A stretch of 12,839 bases of DNA from Cyanobacteria bacterium UBA11370 (lineage in GTDB: Bacteria > Cyanobacteriota > Cyanobacteriia > Cyanobacteriales > Coleofasciculaceae), in assembly GCA_003486645.1 (NCBI GenBank), contig DNGI01000300.1, forward strand, positions 1 through 12,839, written 5' to 3'. The translations under genes were made by a program, and so were the position numbers. Numbering within the stretch: the first letter of the stretch is position 1; each line of letters begins with the position of its first letter. Of the stretch, positions 1 through 7,259 are shown in pieces. The notes under the pieces are model-generated. The model worked only from the letters and a program-made list of their open reading frames with translations. It had not been told where the DNA came from and ran no database searches.

Positions 1-322
1 CAGTGGTTAAAACCACTGTCTAATAGCTAAAGTCGTCTAAAGACGACTGGACGAGAGTTTTAGTTCATTAACGAGAAATCAAGGGTTGTAGCACTTTGTT
101 GAGAATGGTGGAAGATCTCAATTAAAACGGACTGAAATCGATGCCCGGAGTCGGTTTCAACCGACTTGAGGTATTAGACAGTGGTTAAAACCACTGGCGA
201 GTTATTGAGACTGGTGCAAGATCTGAGTTAAAAATGGACTTCAGGTATTAGACAGGGAATAAATTCCCTGACAGGTGATGAAGCTAATTAAGAATGATGC
301 CAGATCGGAGTTTAATCCCACT
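1..322. repeat. Array of five 8+2+8 palindromes interleaved with a degenerate ~35-nt repeat
   Basis: Five perfect palindromes, each with 8-nt arms and a 2-nt loop, lie at 1-18, 31-48, 149-166, 179-196 and 253-270. The arms differ (cagtggtt, agtcgtct, agtcggtt, cagtggtt again, cagggaat), but each pairs perfectly with its partner. Two pairs keep an exact 30-nt period (1/31 and 149/179). Palindromes 4 and 5 are preceded by a shared aggtattaga linker, and linker 19-30 resembles it in the opposite orientation. Between the palindromes a second repeat occurs three times, at 99-133, 205-240 and 288-322, around the core tggtgcaagatctgag. No coding potential is evident. This looks like a cyanobacterial intergenic palindromic-repeat cluster (REP/MITE-like). 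The left edge is cut by the window. Confidence 0.8.
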
Positions 323-344
323 TATTATTATAAATTGGTATAAA

Positions 345-391
345 CTCTCCCCCTCTCTCCCCCTCTCCCCCTCTCCCTCTCTCTTCACTCC
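345..391 (+). repeat. CT-only low-complexity tract upstream of the 970-aa gene
   Basis: This 47-nt stretch is almost entirely C and T (repeats of ctctcccc), ending 30 nt before the ATG at 422. It lies in the probable 5' leader. Such polypyrimidine tracts recur in cyanobacterial intergenic DNA. No clear Shine-Dalgarno sequence lies between it and the start codon. Its function is unknown; it may be only microsatellite-like expansion. Confidence 0.6.
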
Positions 392-421
392 ACATCAAAT
401 TAGAAGTAACGATATAAAACA

Positions 422-3334
422 ATGACGGGCGATTGGTCAAATCCGGCGTTGAGGACACAGCGCCAAGAGGCGGAAAATAAGGGTGTAGGTTTTAGTATGG
501 CGGATATCCTCACCCTACCTGCCCAACAGCGACGCATCCTGACGTGGATGATGCGTTTGCAGGAATGTACGTTGGCGGAAGTGGCGGAGTATCTCGGTGA
601 GGATGATCAGACGACTCGCCGGGAATTAAATCTCTTAGTTGCAGAGGGTTTTGTCGAGGAAATTAATATTGCGGGTTTAGTGCGCTATCGGACTCAGGTG
701 GCGCGAAAACGAGGAAGTCAGTTGCCTGAGATGATTCAGCAAGCGCTGACTCCGGGTAAGCCGCTCTCTACTATTATTAATCCGTCTGGGGACTTTGCGA
801 TCGCACCTGGGTCTACGTTTGAATTGTGCGTCACGATTACCAATGAGGGCAATCAAAGTGCGTTAATCGATATTTTTATTGATGAAACCTCTCAACCGTT
901 GCGTCAATGGTGTGTTTCGCCCTATGAACGGTTGGCGTTAGGTCGAGGGCAGAGTAGTGAGGTGATTTTTGAGATTCAAGTCCCTCTGAATACTCTACCG
1001 GATAGCTACAACTATATGCTGGTAATTGATGCCCAGCAGCATTACCCAGAAGATACGCCCATCCAGCATCAAGCCAAGCTTCAAGTATTGCCGTTTGTGC
1101 AGGAAGCGGTGCGGGTTTCTGATCCAACCTTTACCCTACTTCCTGTTACCAGTTCAACTGCACCTGCCCTAATTCCACCGGGCACAGCCTTAGATGTACA
1201 GGTTTTAGTATATAACCGTAGCGATCGCGTAGACCGATTTCGTCTTACCTGTCCTGATCTCGCGCGTGATTGGTTTACCGTCATCTATCCAGAAGGGTTG
1301 CCGGAAGTGGGATTAGTTCGGATTCTGGATGGGTTGGAACTAAACCCCGGTGACAACGGCCAGATCCAACTCCTTTTAAATCCTCCATTGGATACTTGGG
1401 CGGGTGTATATTCGCCGACGGTACGCTTGTATTCTACTAACAATCCTGATTTGGTGTTGTTGGATACGGTCTATTTACAGGTTGCCCCGGTTTATTTATT
1501 AGATGTTGAACTCGTTACTTTAGTTGGCAAAGTTAAAGACCAATCAGGGTTATTTGAGTTACAACTTCGCAATCGTAGTAATACAACCCGTGAAATTATT
1601 CTACGAGCTAAAAGTGCGGATGGAGACGATACTTGCACCTATTCCTTAACACCGGATCGGGTGCGGTTATTACCCGCAGGTTCGGCTAGTGTTAGCTTAC
1701 TAATACAACCCAAGAAAAAGTGGTGGGGTAGACCTTTTTACGGACGGACGTTTACTTTTATTGTAGAACTGGAAGATACTCAGCAGTATGCCCTAGTTAA
1801 CAATCGCTATCAGGGAACGTTAATTTGGGAAGGTCGTCCTTGGTGGCATTTTTTATTAGTTATTCTCGGAATTGTTGGGCTGATTGGGGCGCTGATTTTC
1901 TTGATTTGGTGGTTATTCTTTAGTCCCAAACCCCGCCCGGAAATTATTGAATTTTCGCCTGCTAGTAGTTCCTATTCTGCGGTAAATGGGGATGTGATTC
2001 GCCTCAATTGGCAAATTAATAATCCCAAACGGCTACAACTGTTAAGATTGCAAGGTGTGTCACCGGATGGCATGATGATTAGTGGACCACTGGCTTACGA
2101 TTTTAGTAAGGGTATTCCGAATGAATTGAAGACATTTTGCACGATTCAAAGGCTACTCGTTTGTAAGAATGTACCAACGGATGCGCGTCGAGTGGGTGAT
2201 TATGTTTTTGAATTGACGTTAACACCTAAAGGTAGACGAGTTACACCTGTTACTCTCAAAACTAATACCATTCGGATTGACCCGTTTCCAATCCCGACGA
2301 TTGATGAATTGACTGCAACTCAACCCCTACCTATATACGATGAGGCGAGTGCTGAAACGGCTGACAATAAGACGAGTGAAGAGGATAAAACGGCTAGTGC
2401 TGAAAATACTCCACCTAGCCCGAATACTCCACCCAATCAGAATACTCCACCGAATCAGAAGGCTACACAAAACAAGAAAAATGACCGAATTTTACTCAAT
2501 TGGAAAATTAGCAATCCTGAACAAATAAGGGCTTTAAAACTCATTAGTCGAGATCCGGAAGGGGTTGTGAATGTTCCAGAAAAAACCTATGATTTTACCC
2601 AAGGATTTCCTCAAGAGTTGATACAATTTTGTGATGTTAACGATGAAGGATTAATTTGTCAGAATGTCCCGACTAATGCTCGTTTACCAGGAACGTATAT
2701 TTTTGAATTAAAGGTTATTCCCAGACAAGGAGAATCTGAAGGATTAGAACCCATCAAAACTGATCCACTTAAAATAGAAGCCAAACCCATTCCGATAGAA
2801 ATTCTTGAATTTAAGCTGAATGGAACCGACGTTGGCCCTAAAGTTTCTCTACCAATTCAGTGGGATAAACCCATTCCTTTAGTTATATCGTGGAAAGTAA
2901 AGGGAGGCAAAGATCTTAAGGTCGAGTTATTGCCTTCGCCAGGTACGGTTCCAACTGAAGGAAAAGTAGGGTATCCGATTAGTCCAGAACCCGGCACACA
3001 AACCCTTACCCTGCAAGTAACGAATGCCGAGGGTGAACAAGAGAGCCGTTCAGTTACAATTGAAACGTTCCTACCGCCTACTCCAGAAGCTACATCAGAG
3101 GCTGGAATACCAATATTACCCCCAGGAGGTGCAGCACCGGATGCTCTACCGCCACCTCCACCAGATAGTGCTTCTTCCTCAGCACCCCCCGGAGGAACAC
3201 CATCGCCTTCACCCAGTCCCTCTCCCGCTGCATCTGGGATTAAACCTCCGACACCTCCGCCTGGTGCGACACCCCCTGTTCCTCCCGGCGCATCAGATTC
3301 GCCACCACCTGTGGACTTACCGCCACAATTTTAG
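422..3334 (+). CDS. Winged-helix / Ig-like membrane protein with proline-rich tail, function unknown
   Basis: This is a 970-aa protein I cannot name. Residues ~30-98 look like a winged helix-turn-helix (helix QQRRILTWMM, then EVAEYLGEDDQTTRRELNLL and a basic wing). Residues ~115-225, 235-355 and 358-470 look like three Ig-like or NEW3-type beta-sandwiches. A single membrane helix spans ~476-500 (WWHFLLVILG to LIWWLFF). After it come two copies of an ~82-residue module (~525-608 and ~689-771, both with LNW, an NP turn, YDF, F-C and NVPT), separated by a charged, Asn/Pro-rich linker. A final Ig-like domain (~790-883) and a Pro/Ser tail (884-970) follow. The module's two Cys are kept in both copies, suggesting disulphides and an exported C-terminal half. 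Alternative start: Met26 at 497; neither start has a convincing Shine-Dalgarno. The layout suggests a membrane-tethered sensor or regulator, but DNA binding is inferred from fold-like pattern only. Confidence 0.75.
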   Translation: MTGDWSNPALRTQRQEAENKGVGFSMADILTLPAQQRRILTWMMRLQECTLAEVAEYLGEDDQTTRRELNLLVAEGFVEEINIAGLVRYRTQVARKRGSQLPEMIQQALTPGKPLSTIINPSGDFAIAPGSTFELCVTITNEGNQSALIDIFIDETSQPLRQWCVSPYERLALGRGQSSEVIFEIQVPLNTLPDSYNYMLVIDAQQHYPEDTPIQHQAKLQVLPFVQEAVRVSDPTFTLLPVTSSTAPALIPPGTALDVQVLVYNRSDRVDRFRLTCPDLARDWFTVIYPEGLPEVGLVRILDGLELNPGDNGQIQLLLNPPLDTWAGVYSPTVRLYSTNNPDLVLLDTVYLQVAPVYLLDVELVTLVGKVKDQSGLFELQLRNRSNTTREIILRAKSADGDDTCTYSLTPDRVRLLPAGSASVSLLIQPKKKWWGRPFYGRTFTFIVELEDTQQYALVNNRYQGTLIWEGRPWWHFLLVILGIVGLIGALIFLIWWLFFSPKPRPEIIEFSPASSSYSAVNGDVIRLNWQINNPKRLQLLRLQGVSPDGMMISGPLAYDFSKGIPNELKTFCTIQRLLVCKNVPTDARRVGDYVFELTLTPKGRRVTPVTLKTNTIRIDPFPIPTIDELTATQPLPIYDEASAETADNKTSEEDKTASAENTPPSPNTPPNQNTPPNQKATQNKKNDRILLNWKISNPEQIRALKLISRDPEGVVNVPEKTYDFTQGFPQELIQFCDVNDEGLICQNVPTNARLPGTYIFELKVIPRQGESEGLEPIKTDPLKIEAKPIPIEILEFKLNGTDVGPKVSLPIQWDKPIPLVISWKVKGGKDLKVELLPSPGTVPTEGKVGYPISPEPGTQTLTLQVTNAEGEQESRSVTIETFLPPTPEATSEAGIPILPPGGAAPDALPPPPPDSASSSAPPGGTPSPSPSPSPAASGIKPPTPPPGATPPVPPGASDSPPPVDLPPQF

Positions 3335-3480
3335 TACGAGTTTTGAGTTTTGTTAGCAAAGCGGGACGATAGTCCGTTTTTAATTTTGAGTTTAATAAAG
3401 TTCTTAATAGAGAACTCAGCGCTCATAACTTTTCTACCTCTGTACACCTCACACTCTATTTTCTCAATAGTGTTTATGTT
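3335..3480. other. Intergenic spacer with recurrent cyanobacterial repeat
   Basis: No gene is visible in these 146 nt. The segment 3345-3375 (gagttttgttagc core, ending gatagtcc) closely matches 9204-9234 after the DUF2555 gene, about 26 of 31 positions by eye. It is followed by AT-rich ttttgagttt runs and an aactcag element (3412-3418) that also recurs near 9370-9380. It begins 11 nt after the stop codon of the 970-aa gene, so it may be transcribed as 3' UTR. No GC-stem plus T-run terminator is visible. Confidence 0.6.
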
Positions 3481-4893
3481 ATGTTTTTTCTAACAATTAA
3501 AACATTAAAAATAGCTCTAGCTATTGCGTTCACCAATACCGCACTGGTGGCGTTCTTGTTCGTTAATGATTCGGTGCAAGCGGCTAAACGCAGAGATGTT
3601 GATCAGTTACTTGAAACGAAGGAATGTGCTGAATGTAATCTGCGAGGGGCGCGTTTGGCTGGGGCTGAACTTAACGGTGCTAACCTACAAAGTGCTGACC
3701 TCAGCCAGAGTAATTTGCGAGGAGTTAAGCTATCAGGAGCTGATTTGTTGACAGCTAATTTGGCAGAAGCTGACCTTCAAGAAGCCCAACTTTCTGGCGC
3801 AAATTTGAAGGAAGCTAATCTAAAAAATTCTCAACTCCCCAGTGCTAATCTGTTTCGTGCCAATCTAGAAAATGCAGATCTTCAGGAATCTAATTTGGAA
3901 GGTGCTGACTTCAGAAATGCCAATTTACGGTTGGCTAATTTGACGAAGGCTAAGGCTGTCGCTATTTCTTTGCAAGGCGCTAATTTGAGCAGTGCAAATT
4001 TGCCGATGATCGATTTAAAAAATGCTCAATTAGCTGATGCGTCTTTGGAAGGAGCCAATCTTCAACAAGCTAATTTAGAAAGCACTAAACTGAATCGAGC
4101 TAACCTCAAAGGTGCTAATTTAGACGGGGTGAATTTATTTCGGGCTGACTTGAGAGGGACTCAACTGGATAGTACAACAAAAATTGATAGTAAATGGCTT
4201 TTAGTCTGGGAAGTGGTTAATCGAGGAATTGAAGGGAAAGACCTGGTTGAAGCGGATCTGTCAGGGGCGAATTTAGAAGGGTTGAACCTGGAGGGGGCTA
4301 ATTTGAATGGAGCTAATTTATCAGAGGCTTATTTATTTATTGTTAATTTACGTGGCGCTAATCTTACGGATGCCAAGCTCAGTAATACGGAACTCCGTTA
4401 TGCTGATTTAAGTAATACTGACTTAACGAATGCTGACTTAGGAAATGCCGAGTTAGGAAATGTCAATTTCCAAGGCGCTAACTTGGCAAATGCTAATTTG
4501 AGAACTGCTAAAATTAATGACGAAACTCGATTTGATCCCAAATGGCGGACTGTGTGGGAAATTATTAATCAAGGAGCCGCAGGTCGTAATTTGAGTGGGG
4601 CTAATTTATTTAATGCTAATCTCAGAGGTGCTAATTTTCAACGGGCAAGATTGAGTGGTGCTAGTCTGTATAATGCTGATTTAACAGGTGCTAATTTAGA
4701 GCAATCAATTTTGTTTCAAGCTGACTTGAGTAACGCGAATTTAGAAGGAGCTAATTTGAAGATCGCTAATCTACAGGAGGCGAACCTTCAGGGTGCTAAT
4801 TTAAATGGTGCTAATTTGGAAGGGGCTAATCTGAATCAAGCGAATCTCTGTGGTGCAATTATGCCTGATGGAAGTCAGAACGTTTGTGAATAG
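3481..4893 (+). CDS. Secreted pentapeptide-repeat protein (right-handed beta-helix)
   Basis: This 470-aa protein is built almost wholly of A(D/N)LxX pentapeptides, which fold as a right-handed quadrilateral beta-helix. Residues 1-34 form a signal peptide (Lys7/Lys10, a hydrophobic core, cleavage likely after VQA34). An N-cap with CxxC (C49, C52) leads into helix segment I (~53-229, about 35 repeats), segment II (~254-344) and segment III (~370-456). The segments are separated by two related linkers, TKIDSKWLLVWE around W239 and TRFDPKWRTVWE around W355, exactly 116 residues apart. The C-cap contains CGAIMPDGS and a final Cys (C457, C469). The protein is probably periplasmic or exported. The ATG at 3481 fits the signal peptide although no Shine-Dalgarno precedes it. 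Pentapeptide proteins are common in cyanobacteria, mostly without known function; a gyrase-protecting role is not indicated for an exported form. The gene stands alone, with spacers on both sides. Confidence 0.93.
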   Translation: MFFLTIKTLKIALAIAFTNTALVAFLFVNDSVQAAKRRDVDQLLETKECAECNLRGARLAGAELNGANLQSADLSQSNLRGVKLSGADLLTANLAEADLQEAQLSGANLKEANLKNSQLPSANLFRANLENADLQESNLEGADFRNANLRLANLTKAKAVAISLQGANLSSANLPMIDLKNAQLADASLEGANLQQANLESTKLNRANLKGANLDGVNLFRADLRGTQLDSTTKIDSKWLLVWEVVNRGIEGKDLVEADLSGANLEGLNLEGANLNGANLSEAYLFIVNLRGANLTDAKLSNTELRYADLSNTDLTNADLGNAELGNVNFQGANLANANLRTAKINDETRFDPKWRTVWEIINQGAAGRNLSGANLFNANLRGANFQRARLSGASLYNADLTGANLEQSILFQADLSNANLEGANLKIANLQEANLQGANLNGANLEGANLNQANLCGAIMPDGSQNVCE

Positions 4894-4927
4894 GTGTTGG
4901 TTGTTTGTGAATAGTTGTTGGTTGTTG
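4882..4927 (+). repeat. 21-nt tandem duplication spanning the stop codon of the pentapeptide gene
   Basis: The 21-nt unit at 4882-4902 (gtttgtgaatag plus gtgttggtt) is repeated at 4903-4923 with one mismatch. The first copy encodes the last residues and stop of the pentapeptide protein (Val-Cys-Glu-stop), so the second copy repeats the end of the coding sequence in the 3' flank. The ttgttgg part belongs to the same heptamer family seen at 8849-8890 and 12742-12785. Confidence 0.8.
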
Positions 4928-5110
4928 TCCTGACGGGGTGACAAGCAAGCTGAAGGCTTAATAAATCAAGCTTTCTACCCCCTTGACCTACAAAAAGATG
5001 AAGGCTTATTGACAGATTTGTTGAGAATAAGTTTCTCTCATCCCTATTCCTGATTATCATTATCGAGAAGGAATCTCAATCAAGTTTATTCTCAATAGAC
5101 CTGTCAATAA
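4924..5110. other. Gene-free spacer holding the MITE-like element
   Basis: No gene is supported between the pentapeptide stop and the truncated frame at 5111. The left part (4924-5005) contains a short arm pair, ttgtc/gacaa, and two partial copies of gaaggctta(a/t)t at 4963 and 5000. The right part is the inverted-repeat element. Neither a promoter nor a start codon with a ribosome binding site is visible for the downstream remnant. Confidence 0.5.
5006..5110. mobile_element. 105-nt MITE-like inverted-repeat element
   Basis: The 25-nt left end (5006-5030, starting ttattgacag, ending gagaataa) is the inverted complement of the right end (5086-5110, starting ttattctcaa, ending ctgtcaataa) at 22 of 25 positions. 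Two of the three differences would be G-U wobbles in RNA, so the transcript could form a long hairpin. The 55-nt interior has no coding potential. No clear target-site duplication is visible. The right end coincides with the point where the truncated reading frame at 5111 begins; the last three bases (taa) provide its upstream stop. A non-autonomous transposon remnant is the most likely explanation; a long terminator-like hairpin is an alternative. Confidence 0.6.
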
Positions 5111-7036
5111 AGTTCGGAGGGTTTTGAAGGTCAACTGGGTGAAAAGCTTTTTCCTTCAAGCTTTTTTAATAGTATTAACACTCTAGGCATAATTGGTGGT
5201 AATGTCATCATTACCGCTAATGGAGTTGTCCAGGGAGAGGGCATCGTAAGTGACCTAAGTGACGATTTTTCAAATACCACTATCTATACTCAGGGAGGCT
5301 CTGTTAAAATTGAACATAATGGTGGATTGAATAATGTTCCTTTTGTTGTGGGAGATGCAACTAATAATGGTACAGTCGGAGCAATTAGGACGGGCGATAA
5401 TCAAATTGTCTCGCAAACGATTCCGGATATTAATACTTCAATCTCCAATAACAATACTTTTATAGTCGGGAATCCTAATACAGATGGAATTAGCATCACA
5501 TTTATTAACCAAGCACCGACGCTAACGGCAACTCCTCAGATCAATAATACTCAACGAAATCAGCCATTTACGTTTACATTAGCGGATTTAAATCCAGTGG
5601 TGAATGATGTAAATGAAGATAATACAAGAATTCGTATTAATACAATTACAGCCGGAACTCTGACCCGAAATGGAATTGCACTCAGTCCAGGTGACACAAT
5701 TAATCGCAGCGATGTCTTAGTCTATACTCCACCTCAAAATGTCACGGGTTCGGTAAATAGTTTTACTATTCGTGCAACGGATAACGTCTCTACTTCAGCG
5801 CCAGTTCAAATTGCAATTAATGTTACTAACCCGCCACAACCTCCACAATCAAATTTACCGAATCAACTACCCCTTAATTTGCAACCTGAAAATAATCAAG
5901 TATTACTGATCGGGGAACCTTTATATCAGTCACCTTCCCTCACGGAACTGGCAATTCTTCAAAGTGTTTTACCTGAACCTTCGCTATTACTAAAGCCTCC
6001 AACTCAATGGGAGTATCGTTCAAATAGTGCAGGTTCTGGTGTTTCTAGATTCTCTAGATCTACATTAAATAAACTTCGTGAACCAACCCGTCCTATAGGC
6101 ACTACAGGCTTAAGAGATATCACTCCTGATTTGCTAATTACAGGAGTACCAGATATTAGCACTCCTGATATTCCAAGTAATCCTAATCTGCCAATTAGTC
6201 CTCCTATACCTAATGTACCTAATGTACCTAATGTATCTAATGTGCCCGAACCAAAACTGCCATCTGCAACACCTCAACAAACTAGCTTATCGCCTTCACT
6301 ATCCACAGATACTGCCTTATCGCCTTCATCATCCACAGAACAAAACGAGACTTCTTCATTAGAACAAAATACTCAACGGGATTCAGCGATCGCGCAAAAG
6401 ATGCAAGACTGCCAACAAAAAGTTAAGGAAATCAACAAAACTGCGGCAGCGAATCGCACTCAAGGAAATTATACCAATTTAATCGAATGTTACCAGCAAA
6501 ATTGAGACGTTGCCAAACAGGAAAAAAGTTTTGAATGGGAAATGTATGCACTGAACAATTTAGCGATTTCTCACTTTGTAGTTGGAGATTATATTAAAGC
6601 AATTGAGTTTCACCAACAACAACTAGAAAGAGCGCGAAACGTTCGCAGTCATGCCCAAGAAGGTATCGCTTTATCCGGTATTGGTGCGGCTTATGCTGCC
6701 CTTGGAGACTACGAAAAAGCCATCAATTACTACAATCAAAGCTTAGGAATTACACCCATTGAATCTGCACCGCAGTGGAAATCGCTAACCCTGAGAAATT
6801 TAGGTAATGCCTATCTCGCCCAAAATGATTATCAAAAAGCGATTCAGTATCAACAAGAGAGTTTAGCACTGTCTCGCACCATTGGCGATCGCTATGGCGA
6901 AATGCAGGCGTTGGGAAACTTAGGAAATACTTATGCAATTTCTGGTAACTTTAATCGCGCTATTGAGTATCAGCAACAGAGTTTACGGATTTTATCTTGC
7001 TTTTCTGGCTGCTTCAATACTGCTTCAGAAATCTGA
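5111..7036 (+). pseudogene. 5'-truncated haemagglutinin-like / cadherin-like / TPR gene, split by an in-frame TGA
   Basis: One frame stays open from 5111 to 7036 except for a single TGA at 6503-6505. Its first part (to ~5450) reads like the C-terminal beta-helix of filamentous-haemagglutinin-type secreted proteins (GGNVIITANG, VPFVVGDATNNGTVGAI). About 5505-5830 follows a cadherin-like or tandem-95-type Ig domain (NQAPTLTATP to APVQIAINV). A Pro/Ser-rich linker follows, with imperfect NVPNVPNVSNVP repeats near 6210-6245, then a helical segment with two Cys. After the stop, in the same frame, come four ~40-residue TPRs (~6540-6990; AYAALGDYEKAINYYNQSL is typical), breaking off at SLRI near 6990 into unrelated sequence. 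The upstream boundary is the inverted-repeat element, with only a TTG near 5327 as possible start, so the signal peptide and N-terminal secretion domain are missing. In related cyanobacterial proteins TPRs usually precede a CHAT domain; here none follows in sense. I call it a pseudogene; two short expressed peptides are possible. Confidence 0.75.
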
Positions 7037-7037
7037 C

Positions 7038-7259
7038 TCACTGGCTCAGGGGTTCCATTAATCCACGTTTGACGGCTTCACTGAGAGCATTTTTTAACTG
7101 AGAAAATGTTATACTTTCAGTGGGGTTTATATAAAGTAGACCTGAATTACCATCCGCTTGTGTTGAACTATGTCCAGCAAAAAAAAGGATATCCCATCCC
7201 TGGCTATCCCAAAGCTGTTCATTTGTTCTTTCTCTGGTTCTAAAGAAAGACCAAAAGTA
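7038..7259 (-). pseudogene. CHAT-domain fragment (caspase-like protease domain), antisense remnant
   Basis: On the minus strand, the frame ending with the TGA at 7038-7040 and open to 7259 reads NEQLWDSQGWDILFFAGHSS followed by GLLYINPTESITFSQLKNAL. This matches the pattern I know from CHAT domains of cyanobacterial CHASE2/CHAT proteins, including the Gly-His of the catalytic His motif (FAGHSS). The matching region with the catalytic Cys (normally an NSCDG-like motif soon after) is absent: after KRGL the frame passes directly to MEPLSQ and stops, as if ~40 codons were deleted. The upstream end runs out of frame near 7215, where the neighbouring minus frame (LEPEKEQMN) would continue it by a one-base shift. 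There is no start codon or promoter. This is a dead fragment, not a gene. Confidence 0.65.

Noticed and set aside
1..322. CRISPR array
   Set aside because: The repeated units are 18-nt palindromes of differing sequence with irregular spacing; there is no constant direct repeat, no unique spacers of even length and no cas gene.
3024..3356. 110-codon frame rich in Pro, His and Leu
   Set aside because: It is a shifted reading of the proline-rich tail of the 970-aa gene and has no features of its own.
3481..4893. Qnr/MfpA-like gyrase-protecting pentapeptide protein
   Set aside because: The signal peptide and capping cysteines indicate export, and the protein is more than twice the length of that group.
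5141..5170. aaaagctttttccttcaagcttttttaa-like stretch as terminator
   Set aside because: The two aagctttt elements are direct rather than inverted, so no stable GC stem forms; the stretch also reads through the remnant frame.
6542..7036. Independent 164-aa TPR gene
   Set aside because: The frame continues upstream past the ATG to a lone TGA, there is no ribosome binding site, and the C-terminus is a junction artefact.
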